Below, piece after piece: positions 1 to 8,256 of a stretch of 64,000 nt of DNA. A program made the translations under genes and the position numbers. Position 1 is the stretch's first letter; each line of letters starts with the position of its first letter. The notes under the pieces are model-generated. The model saw only the letters and a list, made by a program, of their open reading frames with translations, was not told the DNA's origin and made no database searches. The stretch comes from Shewanella ulleungensis (GTDB lineage: Bacteria > Pseudomonadota > Gammaproteobacteria > Enterobacterales > Shewanellaceae): positions 62,001 through 126,000 of the forward strand of contig NZ_BMQW01000007.1 of the NCBI RefSeq assembly GCF_014648315.1, read 5' to 3'.

Positions 1-1006
1 CTTTAGAAAATCGACTAATTAACTTTTCAACGAGCTGACTGACAAAAGTTAATCCACCTTGTTGTTGCATTAACGCTGCTAAACCACCAACCAACATAGA
101 CAGAATAAAAATCTCCTGCATGTTGGTAAATCCAGTGTAAATATCATTGCCCATTTGGATAACGGTATATTCCGAAGTAAACACCCCAGTTGCACCAGCA
201 AGTACAATGCCTAAAGACAACACGACAAATACGTTAAGCCCTGCCACAGCAAGGACCAAAATAGTTAAGTATGGGATAACTTTTAACATATCGATATCTT
301 GCGTCGCAATATCTGCCTGGCCTTGACCAGCCAGTGCAAATAACACCAAAGTGATGATTGATGCTGGGATAGAAAAGACTAGGTTCTCACGAAATTTATC
401 TTTCATCTCACAGCCTTGAGTACGGGTAGCGGCAATAGTGGTATCTGAAATAATAGACAAGTTGTCACCAAATAACGCGCCCGACATCACTGCGCCAGCC
501 ATCAGTGCATAGTCAATCTGAGCCTGATCAGCCACCCCTAATGCAACGGGAGCAACGGCAGCAATGGTGCCCATTGATGTCCCCATAGAGGTTGCGATAA
601 ATGCAGCAATAACAAAGAAACCTGGCAATAATAAATTAGACGGAATAAAAGATAACCCTAGCGCGACAGTTGCATCAACACCGCCAGTGGCTTTGGCAAC
701 CGCAGCAAATGCTCCGGCAAGTAAATAGATCAAACACATAGCAATAATATTGCTATGTCCGATACCTTCGATAAACGTTTCAATAGCTTGGTTAATATGC
801 TGCTTAGATAACAATACCGCCAATACAATGGCTGGCAAAATCGCAATCACACTTGGTAATTGATAAAACGCATAATCAACACCTTGGCTTTGAAAATATA
901 AGCCAGCGCCAATAAATAAACCCAAAAATACAAATAAGGGCAGTAAGGCCACAAACGAAGCAGGACTATTGAGTGCTGTCGTTGGTGATGGAGTTGGTTT
1001 GGTCAA
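1..1006 (-). CDS. metT: NhaC-family transporter, probable methionine transporter MetT (3' end outside window)
   Basis: Partial membrane protein; about 335 codons are visible and the C-terminus lies beyond position 1. Long hydrophobic helices are separated by short loops, and the motif GDNLSIISDTTIAATRTQG is characteristic of the NhaC/ArsB-type ion transporter superfamily. I take the TTG at 1006 as start: an in-frame stop lies five codons upstream, a purine-rich AAAGAGAG precedes it, and no in-frame ATG exists for about 90 codons. Two tandem MetJ boxes lie about 170 bp upstream. A methionine transporter of this family (MetT) under MetJ control is known from comparative genomics of Shewanella and Vibrio, so I infer methionine uptake rather than simple Na+/H+ exchange. 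The inference rests on the operator; the protein alone says only NhaC family. Confidence 0.75.
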   Translation of the reverse strand, partial: MTKPTPSPTTALNSPASFVALLPLFVFLGLFIGAGLYFQSQGVDYAFYQLPSVIAILPAIVLAVLLSKQHINQAIETFIEGIGHSNIIAMCLIYLLAGAFAAVAKATGGVDATVALGLSFIPSNLLLPGFFVIAAFIATSMGTSMGTIAAVAPVALGVADQAQIDYALMAGAVMSGALFGDNLSIISDTTIAATRTQGCEMKDKFRENLVFSIPASIITLVLFALAGQGQADIATQDIDMLKVIPYLTILVLAVAGLNVFVVLSLGIVLAGATGVFTSEYTVIQMGNDIYTGFTNMQEIFILSMLVGGLAALMQQQGGLTFVSQLVEKLISRFSK

Positions 1007-1085
1007 AGTAGTCTCTCTTTATCTTAACGATTAGGGGTTGTCGGATGAGAAAAGCGAGTACGACACAATCTCTGTCATCGGTGAT

Positions 1086-1115
1086 TATTTAGCATGGATA
1101 AAATAATGCTAAATA
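1086..1115. repeat. 10-bp perfect inverted repeat, 10-bp spacer
   Basis: TATTTAGCAT at 1086-1095 is exactly repeated in inverse as ATGCTAAATA at 1106-1115. The half-site centres are 20 bp apart, about two helical turns, which suits a dimeric regulator. It lies about 80 bp upstream of the transporter start, between that gene and the MetJ boxes. The binding protein is unknown. Confidence 0.5.
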
Positions 1116-1176
1116 CTGCAGTCGCATCTTAACAAGTTGAGCCAAGAATAAGAGAACTTTACAGTCATGTCAATCT

Positions 1177-1192
1177 AGACGTCTAGACTTCT
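1177..1192. promoter_or_regulatory. Tandem MetJ boxes (methionine repressor operator)
   Basis: AGACGTCT (1177-1184, identical to the met-box consensus) is followed directly by AGACTTCT (1185-1192, 7 of 8). Two adjacent 8-bp boxes are the minimum MetJ operator. The larger palindrome TCTAGACGTCTAGA spans 1174-1187. The adjacent boxes on either side match only 3 of 8. The site lies between the divergent NhaC-family transporter and the four-Cys protein gene; the transporter is the likely target. Confidence 0.7.
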
Positions 1193-1371
1193 TTGCTTCC
1201 GTAGTTAAATTTACTCTAAAACCTGATAACTGCTACAAACATTTTACATAAACATAATCAATTTATCGATTTAGTGCTATTTTTCTATCTAATTATTGAT
1301 TTATGTTACGACTAACCTAATGCGGATTTGCTAACCTGACAAGTGTTCACTAACACAAAATAAGGTTAGTT

Positions 1372-1656
1372 ATGGAACGTAAACCAGACAGAATGACAGC
1401 GATGAAACGACTCATCACTCAAGTCAAAATCACCTTCCCGTTAGATCAGGCTGATGTTTTTAGCTGTGGGCCAAACAATACTTGCGTAGGTTGCCCTAAA
1501 AAACTATTAGATTTAGTCGACGCTGAAATCAATTATTGGGAAGCAGCAATGGCCCAAGGAGTCATACCTTCATTAGGTGATATCAGCCGCTTTGGCAAAA
1601 TGTGTACTAATGTTAACCGCGGTTTGAAACGAAATAACGTGCCGACTCAACATTAA
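1372..1656 (+). CDS. Conserved-looking small four-cysteine protein, function unknown
   Basis: A 94-residue soluble, basic protein without a signal peptide or membrane segment. Cysteines are at C32, C38, C41 and C78; the C-x5-C-x2-C cluster (CGPNNTCVGC) plus the distal Cys could bind a metal ion. An AAGG ribosome binding site lies about 7 bases before the ATG (ATAAGGTTAGTT). It is transcribed away from the MetT-like gene and towards putA. I do not recognise the family. The clean RBS, the Cys pattern and the absence of any better ORF support a real gene. Confidence 0.75.
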   Translation: MERKPDRMTAMKRLITQVKITFPLDQADVFSCGPNNTCVGCPKKLLDLVDAEINYWEAAMAQGVIPSLGDISRFGKMCTNVNRGLKRNNVPTQH

Positions 1657-1673
1657 TTCAGCATGGATAACAT

Positions 1674-1698
1674 TAAAAAAGCCCACTTTTAGTGGGCT
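1674..1698 (-). terminator. Rho-independent terminator of putA
   Basis: Stem AGCCCACT (1680-1687) / AGTGGGCT (1691-1698) with a three-base loop, followed on the minus strand by a run of six T. It sits 49 bp past the putA stop. Its position could also stop the convergent plus-strand gene ending at 1656, but there is no T-run on that strand. Confidence 0.85.
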
Positions 1699-1746
1699 AA
1701 TAAGGCAAAATCTTTTACTCGCGATTACTGTAAAATGTAGTAATAC

Positions 1747-4700
1747 TTACTCTTCAGCATCACCTAAAGACAATAAAGTCGCGTTTCCACCAATAGCGGT
1801 AATATTATTAGTGCGAGTCTTTTCTGTCACAAAGCGAGTTAAGTAGTGTGGGCCACCCGCTTTAGGGCCTGTGCCTGACAAACCTTGGCCACCAAATGGT
1901 TGCACGCCGACCACGGCTCCAATTTGGTTACGGTTAATGTATACGTTACCTACATTAACTTTGTCTGCTAAAGACAACGCATGACCTTCATTACGGCTGT
2001 GGATCCCTAAGGTTAAACCAAAACCTGTACTGTTGATTTCATCAATCACTTTAGCAAGATCTGCGGCCTTGTAACGAATAACATGCAAAATTGGTCCAAA
2101 ATGTTCTTTTTCAAGTAACTTAATAGAGTTTATTTCTACTGCAGTAGGTGCAACAAAGTGGCCGTTTTCAGTCCCAGCGGGTAAATCAAGTTTATTGATC
2201 AACTTACCCACTTGGCTAATGTGATCAATATGCGCATTTAAATTTGCTTTAGCTGTGGCATCAATCACTGGACCCACATCAGTTTTCACTGAACTTGGGT
2301 TGCCAATCACTAATTGCTCCATGGCGCCTTTCATCACCTCAATGACGCGCTCAGCAATATCTTCTTGTAAAAATAATACTCGTAACGCAGAGCAACGCTG
2401 ACCTGCACTGGTAAATGATGACGAAACCACGTCATTTACCACTTGCTCAGGTTGTGAGGTTGAGTCAACCACCATGGCATTTTGGCCGCCTGTTTCAGCA
2501 ATTAATGGGATAATTGCACCATCACGGTTTGCCAAGGTACGGTTAATTAACTTAGCTGTACCCGTAGAGCCGGTAAAACATACCCCACCAATACGTTCAT
2601 CTGCAGTAATAGCCGAACCAACCACAGCACCAGTACCCGGTAGGAACTGCAATACATCTGTTGGAATGCCTGCTTGGTGAGCTAACTGAACCGCACGGAA
2701 ACCCACTAAACATGTTTGTTCCGCAGGTTTAGCAATAACGGTATTACCCGCGGCTAGCGCGGCAGAGACTTGGCCTAAGAAAATCGCTAATGGGAAGTTC
2801 CATGGGCTGATACATACAAAAATGCCGCGACCTTGTAAAAATAGCTCGTTTAACTCGCCTGTTGGGCCAGGAAGCAATTCTGGCTTAGCCATCATCTTCT
2901 TAGCTTGCACGGCATAATAACGGCAAAAATCTACGGCTTCACGTACTTCATCGATACCATCTTGAATGCTCTTACCTGCTTCGCGGGTACACAGTGCAAT
3001 CAATTCTTCGCGGTTTTCTTCTAATAAGTCAGCTAACTTTTGTAATGCGTTAGCACGCGTTTCAACTGGTGTACGTGCCCAGCCAGCAAAAGCGGCATCA
3101 GCACCTGCAATGGCTTGCTCAATAGCATTGGCATCAGCAAAAGCCACTGAACCAACGGTTAGCGAAGTATCATATGGACTAACAACGGTTTGAACTTCAC
3201 CTGTTAACGTTTTACCGTTTACTAATGGGCCTGCAGTCCATTGAGTATCGCTGTATTTATCCAGTGCAGCAAAAAATGGCTCTGATTCAGAAATAATGTT
3301 CATGTTTAATCCTTTAGAGTTCTTACGTTCTGCACCGAAAATATCAGCTGGTTGAACAATTTTATGGTTAGCTAACGACTTATAGCCCAATAATGTCACC
3401 AATGGGTGAACAACCAGGCTGTCGATTGGTGTATTTGGGTCAACTAATTTGTGAACAAATGAGGTGTTGGCACCGTTTTCAAGCAGACGACGCACAAGAT
3501 ACGGCAACAAATCTTTATGAGCACCAATTGGCGCATAAATACGTACCGCTTTAGCACCGCTTTCAGCCAACATTGTGTCGTAGAGCTCTTGGCCCATACC
3601 GTGCAAGCGTTGAAATTCATATATACGATCGCCTGCCATAGCATCAATGCTGGCAACTGTTTGTGCATTGTGAGTCGCAAACTGAGGATAAATAGCACCA
3701 CGAGTAGTATCAGATAATAAATATCGAGCGCATGCTAAATACGATACATCGGTGCCAGCTTTACGGGTATATAATGGGTAGCCTGACTCGCCCGCTTGTT
3801 GTGCCCATTTAAGCTCACTGTCCCAATATGCCCCTTTTACTAAACGCAGTGGAATTTCATCGCCTTGATCTTTTGCTAAGCGAGTTAACCAACACAGCAC
3901 CGGTAAACAACGCTTAGAATATGCTTGGACCACTATGCCTAATAAGCCCCAACCTTTGGCAGCTTCTGATTGATATAACTGCTTAAATAATTTGAGTGAC
4001 AACTCGAGACGATCGACTTCTTCAGCATCAATTGAAATACCAATATTAAGTTCACGAGCTTGCACGATTAGCGTAATGACCGTGTCGTATAATTCGCTTA
4101 ATACACGGTCTTCGTTAGCCACTTCATAACGAGGGTGCAATGCTGATAATTTGATTGAGATGGTGGGTCTTGGCGAGTCAGAGACATCATATTGCTGCGC
4201 ACCTAAGTCACGAATAGCGTTGCTGTAATCGTTAAAATACTTTTGTGCATCACTTGCCGTCAGTGCCGCTTCACCTAGCATGTCATAGCTGTGGGTGTAC
4301 CCTAACTTACGTTTAGCTTCACTATTTTTAAGTGCTTCTTTAACGTCTTGACCTAATACAAACTGCTTGCCCATGATCTTCATTGCTGCCAGCATCGCCT
4401 GGCGGATCATCGGTTCACCGACGCGATTCACTAGACGTTTAAGCAGGTTACTCGGCGAGCCATCAATGTTACGGTCTAATTTTACAATCCGACCCGTTAA
4501 CATTAAGCCCCATGTAGAAGCATTAACCAGTAATGAGTCACTCTTATTTAAATGCTCATCCCACTTCGCACCCGACAATTTATCTTGGATTAAGGCATCA
4601 GCAGTGGCAGCGTCAGGAATACGTAATAACGCTTCAGCTAAGCACATTAAGATAATGCCTTCTTGAGTCTCTAGGCTGTATTGTTGCAAAAATGCATCAA

Positions 4701-4926
4701 TACCGACCATAAGACCTTTTTTCTCAAACTGACGCACTTTGCTCACAAGCTCATGGGCACGACGAGTAACTTGCTCAATGTCTTGCTCAGACGAAGGTAC
4801 AAGTTTAATTAATTCAGACAGATATTGTTCTTCATCGACAATGTAATTGTTAGTCACTGCAGTAAACAGCTCATCAAGGGTGGCATTGTCGTAGCGGCCG
4901 TCTAGTACTTCACTCGCTTTGAACAT
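1747..4926 (-). CDS. putA: Bifunctional proline dehydrogenase / P5C dehydrogenase PutA
   Basis: Oxidises proline to glutamate in two steps: an FAD-dependent proline dehydrogenase barrel in the N-terminal half (residues ~180-530, with RLVKGAYWD and the ATHNAQT region) and an NAD-dependent glutamate-semialdehyde dehydrogenase in the C-terminal half (~560-1030, with FTGSTGTAKLI and SAGQRCSALR carrying the catalytic Cys). The protein is about 1060 residues. It lacks the N-terminal ribbon-helix-helix DNA-binding domain of the ~1320-residue E. coli PutA, so it cannot be an autogenous repressor of that kind. The open frame extends to 4941, but GGAAG lies 8 bases before the ATG at 4926 and nothing comparable precedes the upstream ATG, so I choose 4926. 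A palindrome 80 bp upstream may be its operator. Confidence 0.96.
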   Translation of the reverse strand: MFKASEVLDGRYDNATLDELFTAVTNNYIVDEEQYLSELIKLVPSSEQDIEQVTRRAHELVSKVRQFEKKGLMVGIDAFLQQYSLETQEGIILMCLAEALLRIPDAATADALIQDKLSGAKWDEHLNKSDSLLVNASTWGLMLTGRIVKLDRNIDGSPSNLLKRLVNRVGEPMIRQAMLAAMKIMGKQFVLGQDVKEALKNSEAKRKLGYTHSYDMLGEAALTASDAQKYFNDYSNAIRDLGAQQYDVSDSPRPTISIKLSALHPRYEVANEDRVLSELYDTVITLIVQARELNIGISIDAEEVDRLELSLKLFKQLYQSEAAKGWGLLGIVVQAYSKRCLPVLCWLTRLAKDQGDEIPLRLVKGAYWDSELKWAQQAGESGYPLYTRKAGTDVSYLACARYLLSDTTRGAIYPQFATHNAQTVASIDAMAGDRIYEFQRLHGMGQELYDTMLAESGAKAVRIYAPIGAHKDLLPYLVRRLLENGANTSFVHKLVDPNTPIDSLVVHPLVTLLGYKSLANHKIVQPADIFGAERKNSKGLNMNIISESEPFFAALDKYSDTQWTAGPLVNGKTLTGEVQTVVSPYDTSLTVGSVAFADANAIEQAIAGADAAFAGWARTPVETRANALQKLADLLEENREELIALCTREAGKSIQDGIDEVREAVDFCRYYAVQAKKMMAKPELLPGPTGELNELFLQGRGIFVCISPWNFPLAIFLGQVSAALAAGNTVIAKPAEQTCLVGFRAVQLAHQAGIPTDVLQFLPGTGAVVGSAITADERIGGVCFTGSTGTAKLINRTLANRDGAIIPLIAETGGQNAMVVDSTSQPEQVVNDVVSSSFTSAGQRCSALRVLFLQEDIAERVIEVMKGAMEQLVIGNPSSVKTDVGPVIDATAKANLNAHIDHISQVGKLINKLDLPAGTENGHFVAPTAVEINSIKLLEKEHFGPILHVIRYKAADLAKVIDEINSTGFGLTLGIHSRNEGHALSLADKVNVGNVYINRNQIGAVVGVQPFGGQGLSGTGPKAGGPHYLTRFVTEKTRTNNITAIGGNATLLSLGDAEE

Positions 4927-5005
4927 AGTATTCGCTTCCATCAGGTCAGGTTAAGGATGGTTATTATGGTTGTTGAATGGACACTGTATTCACGAATATT
5001 TTATT

Positions 5006-5015
5006 TTGTATACAA
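5006..5015. promoter_or_regulatory. Palindrome TTGTATACAA upstream of putA
   Basis: A perfect 10-bp palindrome, extended by AT-rich flanks, 80 bp upstream of the putA start. Sequences of this form are typical operators of GntR-type regulators, but the regulator cannot be named from here. The rest of the 4927-5245 gap is AT-rich with no ORF I can support. Confidence 0.35.
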
Positions 5016-5245
5016 TGTACGATCTGATTTTTGGCGATTATACATTCAAAATGTGAACTTGGACACTATAGTTAGAACCTTGATGTTGAATGTTTGATTA
5101 GCACTATTGAATTAATAAAAAATTTAAGGTCGAACAACCTTACCTGCAGACATTAAAAAATATAATCGCATGATTAATAATGCTTTTAACAGTAAGTGCT
5201 AAAATAGGAATAGATGAATTAATTTCATCAAAAAAGACAAAATAA

Positions 5246-5274
5246 AAAGGCCAACGTTTTAATTGTTGGCCTTT
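5246..5274 (-). terminator. Terminator of the SH3-domain protein gene
   Basis: Stem AAAGGCCAAC (5246-5255) / GTTGGCCTTT (5265-5274), nine-base loop, then TTTTTATTTTG on the minus strand. It lies about 50 bp beyond the stop at 5322. Confidence 0.85.
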
Positions 5275-5321
5275 AAAGTCGAATATTTCATCGCTAACGG
5301 TTTAATCACCGTTATTTGAAT

Positions 5322-5903
5322 TTACATCCAGCGGTTTTTCTGACGACGTTGTGGACGAGGTAAGTAAACCAAAATAATACCAATTAATGCGCCTAAACCA
5401 CCAATCAATCCGCCTTGTTGCCATAATTCATAGCGTTGATCATCAGCCGCTTGTGAAATTTTAGATTGGGCTTCATCACGCTGTTTAATTGCCAATGCTA
5501 ATGAGGTGGTCAACTCCGCGACTTTCTCATTCGCTAGGTTCAAATATTCTTCGGTATTATCTGTGCTCAACGACTCTTTATTCAGTTGTTCGTTCGCCTG
5601 TCTTAATTGCGCTTCCATATCAGGAAAACGTACGCGATAGCTAGGCTTGTCGGTGACTAAACTAGTTAATACCCAACCTTCACGACCTTTATGATCGATA
5701 ATTTGGGTAAAGTCGCCTTCGGTATTATCCAGTAATGTAATTGGTTGCCCTGCTTCTACGCTACCAATAATTCGAAACTCCTTTCCTGGTCCACCATGGA
5801 GGTAGGTGAACACATCATCAGAGATATAATCAGGTTCAGCTGGCGCAGCAAAAACACCACTTGGCGCAAGCACTAAAATAAAGATTGAAAGCAGTCTTAA
5901 CAC
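5322..5903 (-). CDS. YgiM-like SH3-domain membrane-anchored protein
   Basis: 193 residues. A signal peptide (MLRLLSIFILVLAPSGVFA) is followed by a bacterial SH3 domain (residues ~25-90, YLHGGPGKEFRIIGSV and GREGWV). Then comes a Glu/Gln-rich helical stretch, probably coiled coil (~95-160), and a C-terminal membrane segment (GGLIGGLGALIGIILVYL) with a basic tail. This is the layout of E. coli YgiM, an envelope protein of unclear role. In E. coli ygiM neighbours ygiF; here the ygiF-like gene lies 2.4 kb away across the phosphate transporter genes, which supports the family assignment. Confidence 0.85.
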   Translation of the reverse strand: MLRLLSIFILVLAPSGVFAAPAEPDYISDDVFTYLHGGPGKEFRIIGSVEAGQPITLLDNTEGDFTQIIDHKGREGWVLTSLVTDKPSYRVRFPDMEAQLRQANEQLNKESLSTDNTEEYLNLANEKVAELTTSLALAIKQRDEAQSKISQAADDQRYELWQQGGLIGGLGALIGIILVYLPRPQRRQKNRWM

Positions 5904-5963
5904 GAGTAATTATCCAAACGTTGTAAACTTGTTGTCATGCTATTTATTAAATGCCCTGAATGC

Positions 5964-5991
5964 AAGAAGGAAGTCATATGACTTCCTTCTT
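5964..5991. repeat. 28-bp perfect palindrome downstream of pit
   Basis: AAGAAGGAAGTCAT (5964-5977) is followed with no spacer by its exact inverse complement (5978-5991). It lies 53 bp past the stop of the phosphate transporter and 60 bp before the start of the SH3 protein gene. As RNA it would form a stable hairpin and could act as a terminator or processing site, but no T-run follows. Confidence 0.6.
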
Positions 5992-6044
5992 AAATGCATT
6001 TAAACATTCATATTTTTACAAATGTGCGCGGTTCGATAGTTAAA

Positions 6045-7313
6045 TTAACTAAAGATACCTTTGATAATGTAAAAGAACACTATCGATAATGCAGCGCCTG
6101 CAGGCAAGGTTACAACCCAAGACACAACAATATTACGCACTACACCGATGTTAATCGCCGCAATACCACGAGCCATTCCCACACCTAATACTGCGCCCAC
6201 TAAGGTTTGAGTAGTAGAGATAGGTAAACCAGTGCCAGAAGCAAGTACCACAGTTGATGCTGCTGCTAATTCAGCGGCAAAACCACGACTAGGCGTTAAG
6301 TGAGTAATGTTTTTACCGATAGTTTGCATTACGCGCTGACCAAAAATAGCCAAACCTAATACAATACCCACAGCCCCTAATGGTAAAATCCACCAGTTTA
6401 AGACAGCTTTAGAGCCAATCACGCCACCACTTTCAACGATAGACACTACCGCAGCTAATGGGCCAATCGCATTTGCAACATCGTTTGAACCGTGAGCGAA
6501 TGCCATACAACAGGCGGTAACGACCATTAAAATAGCGAATACTTTCTCTACGTTGCCATATTGGGTTTTTAAATCCGCTTTTTCGCTCATTTTTAAGCGG
6601 CCAATAGCGACTTTACCAATAAGACCAACAATTACGGCAACCACTATCGCTAACATATATGCTTCAGTGGTAGAGAAATGCAAACCAACGTGTTTTAAGC
6701 CTTTGGTAATTGTCACTAGTGACATTACAAAGCCAGCAATCGCCATGTAAAAAGGCACATAACGTTTAGCGCTGCTTAATGGGTCATCTGTATTGAAAAT
6801 CAGCTTTTGTACGCTTTGGAAAATAATAAACGCAATAAAACCTGAAATTGCAGGAGTCACCACCCATGAACCAACGATTCCACCGACTGCTCCCCATGAA
6901 ACAGAGTCAATGTTCACACCGACTGCAGCAAAACCAACAATCGCACCAATAATAGAATGTGTTGTTGATACAGGCCAGCCTAGTGCAGAAGCAACAACTA
7001 ACCAGATGCCAGCAGCAAGTAATGAACCTATCATACCGTAGACTAATAACTCAGGCGTTTCAGTGAAGAAACTCGCGTCAATAATCCCCTTACGGATAGT
7101 GCTGGTGACTTCTCCACCAGCTAAAAAAGCACCGGCGAATTCAAAGATCATTGCAATAATGATGGCTTGTTTAATAGTAATGGCGTTAGAACCTACTGAG
7201 GTTCCCATGGCATTGGCTACGTCGTTTGCGCCGATACCCCATGCCATCAAAAATCCAAATGTTGCCGCAAGCATAATAAGCATTGGGCCATTGGTGACTA
7301 ATACATCAACCAT
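6045..7313 (-). CDS. PiT-family inorganic phosphate transporter
   Basis: 422 residues, about ten hydrophobic helices. The duplicated PiT signature is clear: GANDVANAMGTSVGS near the N-terminus and AHGSNDVANAIGPLAAVV in the second half. It imports phosphate, usually as a metal-phosphate complex, with cation coupling across the inner membrane. It starts 24 bp after the DUF47 gene, so the two form an operon. This pair is the common low-affinity phosphate uptake arrangement. The ATG has a usable AAGGAAAC ribosome binding site. Confidence 0.93.
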   Translation of the reverse strand: MVDVLVTNGPMLIMLAATFGFLMAWGIGANDVANAMGTSVGSNAITIKQAIIIAMIFEFAGAFLAGGEVTSTIRKGIIDASFFTETPELLVYGMIGSLLAAGIWLVVASALGWPVSTTHSIIGAIVGFAAVGVNIDSVSWGAVGGIVGSWVVTPAISGFIAFIIFQSVQKLIFNTDDPLSSAKRYVPFYMAIAGFVMSLVTITKGLKHVGLHFSTTEAYMLAIVVAVIVGLIGKVAIGRLKMSEKADLKTQYGNVEKVFAILMVVTACCMAFAHGSNDVANAIGPLAAVVSIVESGGVIGSKAVLNWWILPLGAVGIVLGLAIFGQRVMQTIGKNITHLTPSRGFAAELAAASTVVLASGTGLPISTTQTLVGAVLGVGMARGIAAINIGVVRNIVVSWVVTLPAGAALSIVFFYIIKGIFS

Positions 7314-7337
7314 GTTGTTTCCTTGATAACCTTGTGA

Positions 7338-8018
7338 TTAATTACGAGCTAACATTAGCTCTAGGCGGGAACCGACACGCTCAGCAATATCTGCTAAACC
7401 TCCAACCCATTCGATAATTTTATACATGAACATCACATCAATAGGATTCAAACCATCTTCTAATGCGTACAACTGACGACGCACTTGAATTTGTAAATCA
7501 TCAGAATCTTCTTCGATAATATCGAGTTCATTGATCATTTTGGCAACCAACTCAACTTCACGACCACGGAAACCGGTTTCGAGTAAATCGTCGAGCTCGT
7601 TAATAGCTTGCTTAGCTAAAGACACGGCATCTAAACAACGTTTAAGATAGGCACCGAAAGCAGCTTGGACAGGCTGAGGAAGGACTAATTGACGGCCGAT
7701 AATACGACCAGAGATATCTTTTGCCGTGTTTGCAATCTTGTCTTGTTGAGTTAATAACTCAAGCAAGTCAGTTCGCTCAACTGGCATGAACAATCCACCG
7801 GGTAATGTGAGGCGGATCTCGCGCTTAAGTGAATCAGCATCTTTTTCCAACAAACTAATCTGTTTGCGGATCTTTATCGCTTCATCCCAGTCGCCTGAAA
7901 TAGTTGCGTCAAAGAACGGAACAAGAAGTAATGCACACTCGTTTACTTTGTCAATATGCAGTTCTAAAGGCTTAAGAGGTGATTTTGCAAACACACCTAA
8001 AATAGAGTTTACTGGCAT
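7338..8018 (-). CDS. DUF47 / PhoU-like Pit accessory protein
   Basis: 226 residues, all-helical and soluble, without a signal peptide. It belongs to the TIGR00153/DUF47 family, distantly related to PhoU, typified by IRKQISLLEKDADSLKREIR and the C-terminal MYKIIEWVGGLADIAERVGSRLELMLAR. Family members sit upstream of Pit transporters and are thought to regulate their activity. Here it is the first gene of the operon, with Pit 24 bp downstream. Confidence 0.9.
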   Translation of the reverse strand: MPVNSILGVFAKSPLKPLELHIDKVNECALLLVPFFDATISGDWDEAIKIRKQISLLEKDADSLKREIRLTLPGGLFMPVERTDLLELLTQQDKIANTAKDISGRIIGRQLVLPQPVQAAFGAYLKRCLDAVSLAKQAINELDDLLETGFRGREVELVAKMINELDIIEEDSDDLQIQVRRQLYALEDGLNPIDVMFMYKIIEWVGGLADIAERVGSRLELMLARN

Positions 8019-8256
8019 TGCCGTTTACCTATTTAATTAATTCCAGTTTGGAAAAAGCGGGCGCATGTTAACCCAAGCGTCCGCATAATGAAACTGTGTT
8101 TTTTAATTTTGTAACACACAGCTTCTCAGTTATCGTTGCTCATTATATATGATGCGAGCAAGGCTATCCTAAGATATTTTTATTACAACAATATGACATT
8201 ATGAACATATTATGACGCATTAATGAACATTTGATTACAGTTAAGGCTAAAAGTAA

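Noticed and set aside
8190..8240. Pho box upstream of the DUF47-pit and ygiF-like genes
   Set aside because: TATGAC-like elements recur here, but not with the 11-bp spacing and bases of the Pho box.
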